The notes beneath the pieces were generated by a model. The model did no database searches. It worked only from the letters and a program-made list of their open reading frames with translations, and was not told the origin of the DNA. A DNA stretch of 64,000 bases from Diphasiastrum complanatum (lineage: Eukaryota > Streptophyta > Lycopodiopsida > Lycopodiales > Lycopodiaceae): NCBI GenBank assembly GCA_029204225.1, contig CM055108.1:10869782-10933781 (forward strand). Reading direction: 5' to 3'. This document shows, piece after piece, positions 35,521-47,300 of the stretch. The position numbers were made by a program, and so were the translations under genes. Each line of letters starts with the position of its first letter. Position 1 is the stretch's first letter.

Positions 35521-37620
35521 TAGTTTTGATTCCAGCTCATAGTTTGGATCTAGATATTTGATTTTTGCATCCTCCATCACTTTTAGGATTGATGAGATTC
35601 ATTTTTCTGTAAAATTTTGTCAAGACATTTATTTGAAAGAATGTCGATGATCCACCATCTTTCTATACTATCTAGAAAGGAAGTTGTATGGAAATCTCTA
35701 GTTTTTAAAAAAAAAAGAAAAGGTTCACACCATTTTCATTGTTGATATCTCTTATAATAAATTGGAGTTCAATTATTCATGCAAGGTTTTGTAGAATGCA
35801 CAATTTTTTCTATTTGGGAAATGTTTTTCACTCAAGCTAGAAATCTACAACTATGCACAAATTAAGAATATCATATGTTATGTTAGTAAATGATCATTGA
35901 TTCTATTTTGATTTGTTTGATGTGCCATGCTTTGCATAGACTTTAGTTTAACCTTTATTGTTTTATTAGTTTTTTTAAATCAATTTGTTAATTTTTTTTT
36001 GTTTTCGAATATAAATCAAACATTCAAAATGCTGATAGAGAGAGGTTATGTATTGAGGTGGAATATGTAAAAATTGGTCATTATTCTTTTGATGTCAAAT
36101 GTTTGATGTTGCACTATAACACCAATAACAAAAAATCTTTTAATACTCGATTTGATTTAAAGAAACTGAAGGATCTCATGACTGATCATGTGGCTTGTTC
36201 ATATCAAAAGTCACAATACATAATAAATCAATAAATTGAAATTTTTTCTCACTCTGCAGATTGAGTATTAGATATATTTAGTAATGTTAGTAAGACAATT
36301 ACATGTGGTTTTCAAAAGACAGACTTGTTGTTGTTGTAGAAGTAGATAGTAGATTAGTGGTATTTATTAAAATGAGAAAAAATAGTCCAACAAATTAGAA
36401 GAGATGAGAAAAATTACAAATGACAGAAGCAATGTCATTTTTTTTTATCAACAAAGTCTCCTACTAGCTGCTAACATGGAAGCATGTGTTATAATCCAAG
36501 AGTATGATGTGTAGGTTGAATACATTAACACATGAGATAACAGTACCCAATTATTGATGTTTCTTTTGAGAGACATAAATGATATTGTTGATTCATAGAA
36601 TACAAAAAATAAATTACTTCTTGGGTCACTATGTTATTTTATTTGATATCTAATTTTGTCTAGCTTAAAAATGTGTGTATACTCGTTATTTTTAAATTTT
36701 TCAATAGTATTTTACACTTTTTTAAAAAAGTAATAAACTTAGCTGGAAAACATCACATTTGTTTTTAAATTATTTATTTTTACAAAACAACTATAAAAAT
36801 AACACACAATAATCAACCGAAGAATGGGCATATTTCAAAACCACGGTAATTTCACAATGAAATATTGAGATGCTCAAAGACCGTAGTTTGGAAATTAATT
36901 CGCTAATTAGAGATTTTGGCTTGGAGAACGATAAATCCTCACAATATCTAAGTGACTAGTTTTGTAAATGATAAGCTTAAAAAATCATTAAAAACAGAGT
37001 GCAACTCACAAAATTTTACGAATTTATGATAAGAGATTTTATAAGAGTTTCAAATAAATTCTAAAAATAATCGTCATCTAATAAAATTAAATTTCATATA
37101 TCTAATTAAAAATTTGTATATTTATTTTTTTTAATTTTTTTAAAGCTAATGAAAATGAGACCAAATTTCAATATTGCAAACATCCACATTATTATTTTTA
37201 TAGCTAATAACTAAATTTTAACAGTAAAAAATACAATATCATAACAATTTTTTAAAAACAGAAAATAAACATCTCAATATTTCAATTTAATATTATTTTT
37301 ACTTTTCAATTTATTTTTGCGTATGTCCAAATTTGAACACAAAAAACTAATAATTTTTCTTTGTAGTGTTGTCATGATTTTTTTTTCAAGGTAATATTAG
37401 TGACAAAGTAATACATGCAAAATGAAAAGTTTGACTATAAACTTTTGATGAGTTACAATGGAAGGGCGCTTGAAGCTTTCATCTTCAGATACAAGAAAAA
37501 ACGTAAATGAGAGTCTTTAGAGACAGACGGCTCACTTTATACGACCATCAGTAGACCATACATTTCCTGTGTTGTATAGTATTTGATGTATTATGCATTT
37601 TGACTTGGTTCATCAATAAT
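35521..37620. other. AT-rich stretch with no gene seen
   Basis: Long A and T runs and very short frames only. I see no domain, splice structure or clear repeat. It may be very old transposon DNA or true intergenic sequence. Confidence 0.5.
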
Positions 37621-37629
37621 TTTCCAGGC

Positions 37630-38030
37630 AAACCAAAAGGAAACCATATATTGCTCTCTCATCAACTGACGCAAAATACAGGACATTAGTAAATGCAATA
37701 TGTGTATGTAGGTGACTACTAATTGATGGAAAAAAATAAAGATAACACAATTCCAATTTCTTATGAATCAGATTATCAAACTTGCATTTAGATTGCTAAC
37801 ACCATAGTTACTGTATTTCATGCTCATGCCCAACACATCGAGGTCCACTGCCACTTCAAATTAGAGAATTTTTAAGCTAAAGAAGTGGAGCTCATCGCTT
37901 GTTTGAAAAATGAGCACGTGGCATACTCATGAAAAGAGCCTAGCAAGGATAAATTGAAAATTTTCATTTACTTATTATGGGTGTAAAGGAAATAGATAAT
38001 TAATCATTAAGAGGGAGAATTGTAGGAGTA
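37630..38030 (+). pseudogene. Copia RNase H end with polypurine tract
   Basis: Frames here keep the RNase H landmarks in order: YIALSSTDAKYRTLVNA (37650), HAHAQHIEVHCHF-like sequence (about 37825), and HVAYS near 37915 where an HVAD motif is expected. Several stops break it. A purine tract (AGAGGGAGAA, near 38010) is followed by TGTAGGAGTAATGAC, a plausible 3' LTR start. The LTR end is not resolved. Confidence 0.6.
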
Positions 38031-39200
38031 ATGACTAATCTATATATATCAACTTAGTTCAATATTGTTTGCTATATTCTTGATGTTGACATTGAGCCTA
38101 GTTAGGTGACTAGTAGGAGTCTAATAGTTATAGATTAGGAATCACTATTTCTATGTAATCTATCTCCTTTTAGCAATGTAGTGTGTGTATTTGTGATGCT
38201 ATTGCAGAGGTCCTTTCCTCTTTCATTTGTGTATGGATTTGTGTCATGTATTATGCAAGTTGCTTAAATGGCAATGTAAATAGTTGTACTAGGACCTTTT
38301 TAAGTGATGCCAAATCCAAAAATAACAAAGATCACATACATTGGTGACGAAATATAGAGAAATTAGAACAATTTCCATATAGCCAAAATATATATGTTAT
38401 GGCTAAAAAATCCGAACATTCCATAGCTCATATATAAGCTTCATCAAGATCCCCCACTTGTAGTTGAGTTGGGTAAGATTGGTTCTTGTGGTAGTGAAGA
38501 CAAGACTCTCGTATAAGGCCATTTCGCCTTAGTATGTGGTTGCCCTTAAACCTTGGTGTTGGAAGAAGAGTATTTGGTCTCATCTAATGGCATTTTGTTG
38601 TTAAAGAATATATTGTGTGAACTAAAATGATGTGCTCACTACATGAAATCATGTGCAACTTTATGCATCCTTTTGAATTCTTGTCCCTTTGTGGTTCCAT
38701 GTCGCATCCAATTTAGTTGGGAGGTTTTGACATTCCATTTTTAGAGTCTCATCAAGTGCCAATGCCTTGCCCATTTTTCTTAAACCCCTTGGGAAGTCAA
38801 TGATGGGCAAAATAAAACCCCTCTTTCACAATGGTCCCATAAGTAGAAATGTAATACTATTTCTTGATTGGCCGGATTCATACTTGGCTCAATGAAGGCA
38901 CAAGTCTATTTTGAAAAAGGGACTTATGCACACCCTTACAGCAGATTGTTGGCCTTGATGCAATGCTTGTGCCCTTCTTCTTCTCTTCTCTTCTCTTCTT
39001 TTCTTTTGGCCTTCTTCAAGTTGTCCAATTAGAGAGGACTCCATTGCTAATGTCGACATGGAGTTATGAAAGGCTTTCAGATCTTGCCCTCGTTCTTTTT
39101 CTGCTCTGCTCCACTCTCATAAAGCTGACGAGAAGAAGTTGATTTAAGTTTCGTCTTCATTAGTTCATTCTTCTTCTTCATCTTCATGATCATGGATGGT
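38031..39200. other. Probable LTR and intergenic DNA downstream of the phospholipase gene
   Basis: No gene is seen. A CT-rich tract (CTTCTTCTTCTCTTCTCTTC) lies at about 38973-39005, and more CTT repeats at 39165-39185. The latter would lie in the 3' untranslated region of the minus-strand phospholipase gene that ends at 39212. Confidence 0.5.
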
Positions 39201-39211
39201 GTTTGTGCGGT

Positions 39212-40906
39212 CTAGTCGTCCCTGTACACGATAGGGATGTCCTCCTCCTCTCTATCACGCTGCGCCCATCTCCCTTCTTCATTCTTTTGCAGCCCTTTAT
39301 TTTCTTGCTGCCACCAGTAGGAAGGAACGATGTATTCGGGCTTCAAAAGCTCCGAGAATTTGTTGAGAAGAGCGAGATCGCGGTGCCCAGAGAAGGAAAA
39401 TCTTTTCTTGGTGCTGACATACGCATCCAGAAGGTGCAGATAGGCTTCGAGGTTGTGATGACTAGCGAAGTCCAAAAACCCCCACTTCAAGTAGGGCGAA
39501 TTCTGGGTGTTGAGTGCCAGTTCCACGCCCACATGAGAGTATGTCCATGGTAGCTTGTCGATCCATCTACGAAGGACATGCAGGTCCTCGTTCAGAACCA
39601 CGCCCGGTACGTGGGGCACTACATCTTTCTCGTTAACCACCCTCAAAGTTTTGATGCCCAGCTCCTCACACCTCGTACGGAACAGATCGTTTCCCACCCG
39701 TGGCCCAGCAAACGTGAAGACAGTGATAGGGACGACGCTCTCAGAGGCATCTCCTCGGTCTAGTCCATTTCTAACATATGGCAGAGTCGATCTGTCACTG
39801 AGGTAGTTTGTTGAGCTTGAAACAGTGGACGCTTGAGATCTTCGGATATTGATCTCCGATTCTGCAATGTCATAGGCGCTGAGAAGAGCCAAGGCGCCAC
39901 CTAGGCTATGGCCAGTCACGGTGATGCTCAGATCCTCTCCTTCGTATTTCTTCATCAGCCTCCTGATCTCGGACAAAAGCTGCTCTTGGGCGCTTTCCTT
40001 GTTGTACCGGCTAGTCTTCTTCTTGGAGGTATAGATGCTTCTGAAACCTCTCTCTACTTTCACGTTCCCAAGCGACACTACTGCCTCACCCGGATCAAAA
40101 TCCGCGGGGCTCAGCCAGTCCTGCAAATTGCGTATCCATTCAGGAATTGTGGCAGTTCCCCTCCAAGCCACCACAATGTCCCGCCTCCCGAGCCTTTCAA
40201 TCTCACTAGCGGAGGTGGATACTGCAACAAAGCCCGACCAATTCGAGTCTCGACTCCACGTTTCGGCTGTGTCGCTGCGGTGAAAGAAACTGGGGAGATT
40301 AATTTCGGAAGTTGAATAAAGATACTTGGTGACTTCATAATCTGCTGAGCGTTGCAAGCCCGTCTTCACCAACACCTTCCTTCTGTTGTATTTGCAGCTT
40401 CCGCAGTATTTAGAGTGCTTCTCGAAGTCGAAGGCATCATAGCAGACTTGCGCAAATTCGCCGTACTTGATAAGCTCTGCTCTGAGGTCTGGGTCTATCG
40501 GGTCAAGAAGCCCTTCCCAGTTATTCGCTCCTTGAAGATCCCTCCATCTTCCAGACACTGATGAGGATGTGAAACTCTCCAGAGATTGAGCCAAATCGAA
40601 ATCCAGATCTATCACCGGTCTGGACGTCATCGCCGTGGATGCAACAACAACACACGAGCCTCGTTTTCTCGAAATATGATGGTAGCCATGCTTCTGTGAT
40701 TCATAATTTATGGGTTGGACGAAAGAATTCGAACTAGCCAGGGAAGGGGCAGATCCATTGCTATTTTGCGGATTCTTAATTCGTGTGGCTGCAACGGCTA
40801 AGTTTGTGTACTGTGTGGAATGCAAGCCTGTACATTTGACCACGCTGTTTGCAGTAGCTCTACTTTCATTCAGGCCTTGTGCAGGTATTCTTGCCAACAC
40901 AGCCAT
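39212..40906 (-). CDS. Phospholipase A1, plastid class I (PLA1-Igamma-like)
   Basis: A single-exon, unbroken frame of 564 residues. The first 80 or so residues are Ser/Thr- and Asn-rich with few acidic residues, as in a chloroplast transit peptide. The lipase class 3 core follows: WRGT oxyanion region (residues 248-251), GHSLGGALAL with catalytic Ser334, Asp428 in NEKDVVPHVPG, and His484 in SHHNLEAYLHLLD. The C-terminal WWQQENKGL and NEEG pattern is typical of the class I gamma group. The family hydrolyses the sn-1 acyl ester of plastid phospho- or galactolipids, and relatives (DAD1, DGL) supply acyl chains for jasmonate synthesis; which substrate this one uses cannot be read here. Local GC content and codon use differ from the surrounding AT-rich repeats. 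It is the only intact host gene in the window. Confidence 0.93.
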   Translation of the reverse strand: MAVLARIPAQGLNESRATANSVVKCTGLHSTQYTNLAVAATRIKNPQNSNGSAPSLASSNSFVQPINYESQKHGYHHISRKRGSCVVVASTAMTSRPVIDLDFDLAQSLESFTSSSVSGRWRDLQGANNWEGLLDPIDPDLRAELIKYGEFAQVCYDAFDFEKHSKYCGSCKYNRRKVLVKTGLQRSADYEVTKYLYSTSEINLPSFFHRSDTAETWSRDSNWSGFVAVSTSASEIERLGRRDIVVAWRGTATIPEWIRNLQDWLSPADFDPGEAVVSLGNVKVERGFRSIYTSKKKTSRYNKESAQEQLLSEIRRLMKKYEGEDLSITVTGHSLGGALALLSAYDIAESEINIRRSQASTVSSSTNYLSDRSTLPYVRNGLDRGDASESVVPITVFTFAGPRVGNDLFRTRCEELGIKTLRVVNEKDVVPHVPGVVLNEDLHVLRRWIDKLPWTYSHVGVELALNTQNSPYLKWGFLDFASHHNLEAYLHLLDAYVSTKKRFSFSGHRDLALLNKFSELLKPEYIVPSYWWQQENKGLQKNEEGRWAQRDREEEDIPIVYRDD

Positions 40907-41118
40907 ATGTGCAATTCACCAAGATCTTCTGTATTGGGCTGAGCTATAGCTTAACTCGCTGACAATCAAAAACTTTTCTTGCTGTTTTCTGGATATATGG
41001 ATGGGTTTGTGAGGGGATAGAATTACAATTGTCCGTCGGAAATTGGAGTAGAGAGGTGAATGATGGACCCTCTAATGACCTCACGACGCAGGGGTTTCGG
41101 ATAATGGGAAGGTCATGG

Positions 41119-41126
41119 TTTATATA
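41119..41126 (-). promoter_or_regulatory. TATA box of the phospholipase A1 gene
   Basis: TATATAAA on the minus strand lies about 215 bp before the start codon. Transcription would start near 41090, giving a leader of about 185 nt with no intron required. The sequence up to 41600 shows no other gene. Confidence 0.55.
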
Positions 41127-41619
41127 GGCGAGCTTGGAGTCTGGGCTCTGGACCAAGCAATAGTCAACGATCCATGAAAGCGTGCTACCTTTCATAAATT
41201 TTCAAAGGTTGAAAAAGTCAGCAGCTCAAAAGATGAAGTGTATATTGGAGAATTTATTCAAGCTCCAAAGTCCAATCCGAGCGTGTGACGAAGTTAGGAA
41301 AATATAAGAATGGAATTTGGATTCTTGCTTAAAAATAGATATCATAAAATGTTTGACTGCATTTTATAGTTTATTATAGCATATATGAAGTTGAAATAGC
41401 TCAAAAGTCAAGTGTGAAAAGTCCCCCCACCTGGTTTGGTTTGCGCCACTAGTCTAACTTCAAATCCAGCACACAAATGAGAATGTTCAAAAGTAAAAAC
41501 ATGAGTGAAAAGTCAACAAAAGCAAAGTAGTTTTTTTTGCCATGCAAAGGCACCCGTATGATTTGTTTATAATTTCATTTCAAATCATATTGGGACTTCC
41601 ACATCCAATGTTAATTGGT

Positions 41620-42200
41620 CTATCTAAGTGTTCATGTGGGCATGTATGTGTTGGATTCCTTGGATACTCATCTTATGCGGTGCCCCTAAGGTGGAAAACG
41701 TATTGTTTCACATGAATCCATTTGTGATGTCCTTGCTGCTATTGCTCATGATAGTGGTTTTCATGTTGTTCCAGAACAAACACACATTTTACCAGGGCCT
41801 TCTTTGCAATCTTCTCGATGTCGAGTTGATCTTGTTCTCTCGTGTGAGGGAATTCGCACTCTAGAAGATGTTGATGATCCCTCTCGTCAATACCTCCTTC
41901 GTCGTTCTTCCACTACGCAAGGGGCCGTTGCATCTCCGGCAGCTCAAAAAAAGGAGTGAGATTATAATGATCGTGCACAAGGTGAAGATTTCATCCCCTT
42001 TGCCTTTGAAACATATGGTTGTCTTCATTAATGCTAGGGATGAAGTATTACCTTACCTGCCGTCATTGTTTCTTTATACCGTTAGCGTATTTCTATTGCA
42101 TTACAACGTTCACATGCGCTTTCAATTCTTCGATGAGCTCTATTTGCAAGAGCGACTGCTTCAAAGCTTCCTGCATTACCTATTAGTGGATCCATTTTAG
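41620..42200 (+). pseudogene. Decayed reverse-transcriptase-associated C-terminal fragment
   Basis: Two plus-strand frames show a segment that appears in some plant RT-bearing proteins: LFHMNPFVMSLL, then RRSSTTQGAVASPAAQKKE, then DFIPFAFETYGCLH and a Ser/Ala-rich tail with RSHALSILR. Stops and frame changes occur. The assignment is from memory and tentative. Confidence 0.3.
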
Positions 42201-42479
42201 TTAGTGATTTACATCAAGCAATTGGTTTTGAGTACTTAATTTACTATTTTTTGTCTTACTAGTTTTTTGTTAGCTTAATTCATTTTTGCCATTCTACAAT
42301 ATCATTTTATAAACTTTTATCTTCTTGTATGGTCATGGGTTTTCCCATCATTTATTAATAAAAGCAGGGATAATTATCCTATGTGTATTCGCTTATTCGC
42401 ACGAGGACCTTTCTGGCCCCTAACCAATAAGCGTTTGATACGTGACCGGGCATGAAACAAGAATTTTCTTGGTCACGTG

Positions 42480-43000
42480 TGTTGGAAAGAGGTGTGTGAA
42501 AGATATGTCGAATAACATTTGAATAAAAAGAAATCGAACGACAATAATAAAAACTTATCGTGCGCAGCTTAATAAATATCTCCTCTTTCTCTATGCATGA
42601 CTACGCCTATCAATTTCAAACAAAACAATAGTGATAGAAATCACGTTCAATCTTATAGTAACTAACTTTGAAATCATCAGTACTACATTGATTATGTAAC
42701 CAAACATTAATGCATTGAATTATCAGACAAATAATTAGTTGCAAAGAACTATAGAAACGCATACATTCTGAGACGAACCTGGATGCAATAAGAAGATATT
42801 ATTGATTCAGTATGAAAACGAAACAAAAGTAATTGAGTACAACAAGTTGTGGATCAAAGTCGTGTACTCTAGGCTATCTTTGAACGGCTAAAATGAAAGT
42901 CTGAATTAAGCGCAATGCTGATAAGCTGTAAGTGCAATAGCAATCTCTAAACAACTCTAAAAAGTGAGTTAGAATGCTCAGGAGTGCTCAAGCTCGCAGG

Positions 43001-43046
<46 letters not shown>

Positions 43047-43438
43047 AACTATTCAATACTTGCTGATCTATTGATCAAAACTTAAAACTTGAAACTGTAG
43101 GAATATGAGCAGCTATTTATACTAAGCAAATGCGGCAACGTGCAATAGTAGGACAACTAATTAGGTCGTCAATCATAATGGATAGTGAGCTGGCATCCGT
43201 CCAGTTGAATCTTCTAGGAAATTTTGTAGCTTCAATTAAGACAAACAATAAACTGTCTTTCACCCGATAAGATATTTCTCGGACCATGCCCGAACGTTTT
43301 TAAGTCGGATCCACTTGTGAGTGATTCCTGAGTACTTTTGCAGACTATGTAGAAACATGAAGAAAACTGCAGGTCTGGATAAAAGTTGGACGAAGATTAA
43401 AATGTCGATTAGTCGATTAGTAGGAGAATAATCCAACA
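42480..43438 (-). mobile_element. Family B Copia 3' LTR
   Basis: The minus-strand LTR runs from TGTTGGATTATT (ending at 43438) to ...CTTTCCAACA (starting at 42480), with inverted TGTTGGA/TCCAACA ends. A polypurine tract (AAGGGGGAG on the minus strand, 43439-43447) precedes it. Its middle part matches 52511-52967, the remaining piece of the 5' LTR, and also matches 5763-6342 and, less well, 1466-1870. Confidence 0.8.
43004..43044. repeat. (GA)n microsatellite
   Basis: About twenty GA repeats inside the family B 3' LTR. The matching position in the 5' LTR fragment (about 52594-52608) has only GAGAGAGAAGGAGAG, so the tract expanded after insertion or contracted in the other copy. Confidence 0.95.
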
Positions 43439-43440
43439 CT

Positions 43441-43686
43441 CCCCCTTAATCTGAATCCATTAATGCCTTGACCTTTAAACTTAATTCTGCACAAAGCTTT
43501 CTGTGTGCATCCAAGCTTAACGCTTTGGTAAAAATATCTGCTCTCATATCTTGTGTTCGACAGTACTACAATCTGACTTCTTTGTCAAGAACTTTGCTTC
43601 TGACATAGTGATACTTGAGTTCAATGTGCTTACTCCTAGAATGAAATCTAGGGTTGGTTGATAAGGCAATAACACTTTGATTATCA
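43441..43686 (-). pseudogene. Family B pol, 3' end of RNase H
   Basis: On the minus strand the frame keeps DNQSVIALSTNPRF, RSKHIELKYHYVRSK, ADIFTKAL and HRKLCAEL before the purine tract. It is the downstream half of a gene cut by element A. The upstream half resumes at 50118, joined across the five-base target duplication TATCA. Confidence 0.85.
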
Positions 43687-44341
43687 TGTGAAAAATACAG
43701 ATCCTAAGTGGATCTAAACTCCAAGATCATTGGCTTGAATGCTTGCACTCCAAACTACATAAGCTAGGAATTGGCAACACATTCTATGCTACCTAGAATG
43801 CAAAGAACTTGATCAAAAAGCATTTATCACAAATGGAAACTTCCATAAACATCAAGTGCGGCCCAAAATAACATTATACAGTCCATAATACATCAGCCTA
43901 CCACTTTTGAAAAGCACCTAAGATCATACACAATAGCTTGAAGACAATACACACAACAATGCTCTCAATGGAGGAAGAAACAATGACAATGATCTATTGA
44001 TCTCAATGAAGCATACAAAAGGTTTCTCCAACCTGTTCTCCACGACTTCCCTACTATTTATGGATGAGGAAGATGACTCTCTCTCCTCTCTCTAGAAAGT
44101 ACTTGACCCTAGATATTCCCTATATAGGAAAAATAGCTAAAAATGGCTTATATGACCAAAATACATCAAAATGGTCTCATTTTGAAGGGTATGAAGTTTG
44201 ACACTTCATCATACTGAAAAAATACAGTAAATAAAAACATTGTGGCCTGGTTCACACGTGTGAAACTCCAGAACCAAAACTATTTACAATTTTAGCCAAT
44301 TTAGGCCTCAAACTAGCTAGGAAATGTTGACAATTTTCACA
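43687..44341 (-). mobile_element. 3' LTR of element A
   Basis: 655 bp, from minus-strand TGTGAAAATTGTC at 44341 to ...TTTTTCACA at 43687. The last codon of gag-pol (TGA, 44337-44339) lies inside it. Confidence 0.95.
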
Positions 44342-47300
44342 CTCCCTCTTCAACATTGGATGCTAGTTTCAACATAGTCTTTGAGCACATTCCAAGATTA
44401 GATCTATGCATTAAATATAGGTCCTTTCCTAATGATTTGGTGAAGATATCAGCCACACACTCCTTTGAAGAGACATGTTGAAGCTCCACCTCTTTGGCAA
44501 TGACTTGATCTCTCACAAAATGGTGAGCAATCTCAATGTGCTTGCTCCTTGCATGAAAAACAGGATTGCTTGCCAAGCTTTGGGCTGAAAGGTTATCACA
44601 AAGTATGATTGGAGTCTTCTCTGGTTCCAGCAAGTGAAGATCCAATAACATCCTCTTGATCCAAAGAATCTCCTTGGTGCATGTTGTTAATGCCTTGTAC
44701 TCGGCTTCGGTGGAAGATAGAGAGATAGTTGGTTGCTTCTTTGATAGCCATGAGACCACTCCATCTCCAAGATAGATTGCAAAGGCACTTGTTGACTTCC
44801 TATCCATTTGATCACCTGCAAAATCTGAATCTGAAAATCCACAAAGGTTAGGTGTAGTACCTCCATACAAGATGCCAAAATCTCTAGATCCCGAGATGTA
44901 TCTAAGTACTCTCTTTCCTAGCTTCCAATGAGCCTCACTAGGATCTTGCATAAATTGACTTAGTTTACCAACCACAAAGCTTAGATCAGGTCTTGTGATG
45001 GTTAACCATATAAGAGATCCTATTAGCTTTCTATAGAGAGTAATGTCCTTGAAGGATCTTTCATTACTTCTTGTAGTTAGCTTTACATTTGATTCCATAG
45101 GAGTAGAAACAACTTTACAATCTTCCATATGAAACCTTTTTAGAATAGAGTTAACATACTTTTCTTGACATATGAATGTAGATTTAGAAGTTCTAATAAT
45201 CTCTATTCCTAAGATATAATGAAGTTTACCAAGATCTTGAATTTCAAACTCTCTTTTGAGTACCATCTTGATTTCATCTATATCTAGATTGTTACCACCA
45301 CTTAAGATAATGTCATCAACATAGATCAAAAGTAAAGTGATATCATTTTCATTCAATCTAAAGTAGAGAGAATGATCATACTCACTCATAACAAAGTTTT
45401 GAGAAAGTAAGAAGGAATTGAGCTTAGCATACCAACTCCTTGGTGCTTGCTTTAGCCCATACAAACTCTTTTGGAGATAGCACACATGATTAGGCTCATC
45501 ATGTGAAACATAGCCCTCGGGTTGCTCCATGTAAATATCTTCTTCAAGATCACCATTCAAGAAGGCATTAGTAACATCCATTTGCCACATATCCCAATCA
45601 TAAAGAGTTGCAAGAGAGATTAGGATTCGAATAGTTACCATCTTTGCCACGGGTGCAAAGGTCTCATCATAGTCAATACCATATTCTTGAGCATACCCCT
45701 TTGCCACCAACCTTGCCTTGTACTTGTTGATTGATCCATCTTGATTTGTCTTGATCTTGAAGATCCACTTACAACCAATTGCCTTCTTGTCCTTTGGAAG
45801 CTTTACCAACCTCCATGTGTTGCTTTTGATGAGTGCTTGATGCTCATGATCCATGGCTTGGATCCATTCCTTCTTTTGAATTGCTTCACCTACACAAGTT
45901 GGTTCATCAAAAGAGGTAAGAAAAGCAAAGTTAGAGTTGTCCACCACTTGCTTTCCTTTTTCATCATAGGTTAGCCTTGATGGCTTAGCCCTTTGCCTTT
46001 GAGTCTTCCTTGAAGTTTGCTTTGGAGTGGCATCTCCATCTTCATCCAAGACATCTTGCACATCATGATGATTAGTAGGCACATCAACATCAACATCAAC
46101 AACATTGGAAACATTCTCTTCATGAAAGATGACATCCCTACTTATGACAACTTTCTTTGTAGAAGGAATGTACACTTTGTAAGCCTTGCTTACTTCACTA
46201 TAGCCAACAAACACACCCTTCTTTGATGAAGGATCTTCTTTAGTTCTATCATCAAGTGTGATATTGACAAAACATGTACATCCAAAGATCCTACAATGCT
46301 TGACACTCGGCCTTCTACCATAAAGAACCTCATGAGGAGTTTTACCATCCAAGGAAGCACTTGTCCATCTATTACATAGATAGTTAGCACATGCTAAAGC
46401 TTCCCCCCAAAAAGACTTAGCAAGATTAGCATGTAGTCTCATTGCCTTGGCACATTCACAAAGGGTTCTATTCTTCCTCTCGGCCACTCCATTCTGTTGT
46501 GGAGTCCTAGGACTAGACATCTCCCTCTTAATCCCATGTGCTATACAAAAGTCTTTGAACCTATTTGAGGTGTATTCCCCTCCATTATCAGATCTTAAGC
46601 ATTTGATCTTTGTATTGAATTGGTTTTCCATTTCATTCTTGAACTTGACAAATGCAGCAAACACTTCATCCTTACTTTTAAGAAGATAGATCCAAGTATA
46701 CCTACTAAAGTCATCAATGAAAGTTGCATACATCTTTGCCCCACCATTGCTAGTTGTACTAGAAGAATGAATATCAGAATGCACAAGTTGAAAAGCTTCT
46801 TTAGATCTAGAAGTAGATCTAGAATAAGCAAGTCTATGAGATTTGGACAAGGCACAATGTTCACAAACACTATTGTTTGCAACAAGACTTTTAGGGAGAC
46901 CAAGAACAAGCTCTTTCTTTGCCATTACCTCCAAAGATTTGAAGTTGGGATGGCCCAACCTCTTGTGCCAAACTTCTTGGTTTGTCAATTGCTCCCTAGC
47001 CATACATCCTTCATAATTAGATATCACACATGCATCAAGCTTGAAAAGTTTACCATGCCTCCTACCTTGAGCAATCAAGGATCCACATTTACTTATCAAA
47101 CATGCATCTCCAATGAACTCCACATCAAGTCCTTTGTCAATCATTTGACTTACACTAAGCAAATTCTTAGTGATTGAAGGAATGTACAAAACATTTTCAA
47201 GATTTGCTTTCCTATTTGTTGAAAGGGAAATAGGAATAGTGCCTATGCCTTTGATGTCACATTGACCATCATTTGCAGTGTAGATGATGTTACCTTCTCC

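Noticed and set aside
39203-40949. Several plus-strand frames of 60-135 codons opposite the phospholipase gene
   Set aside because: They are antisense shadows of a high-GC coding exon; none has a recognisable domain.
46620-47177. A 185-codon plus-strand frame inside element A
   Set aside because: Antisense shadow of the gag-pol coding region.
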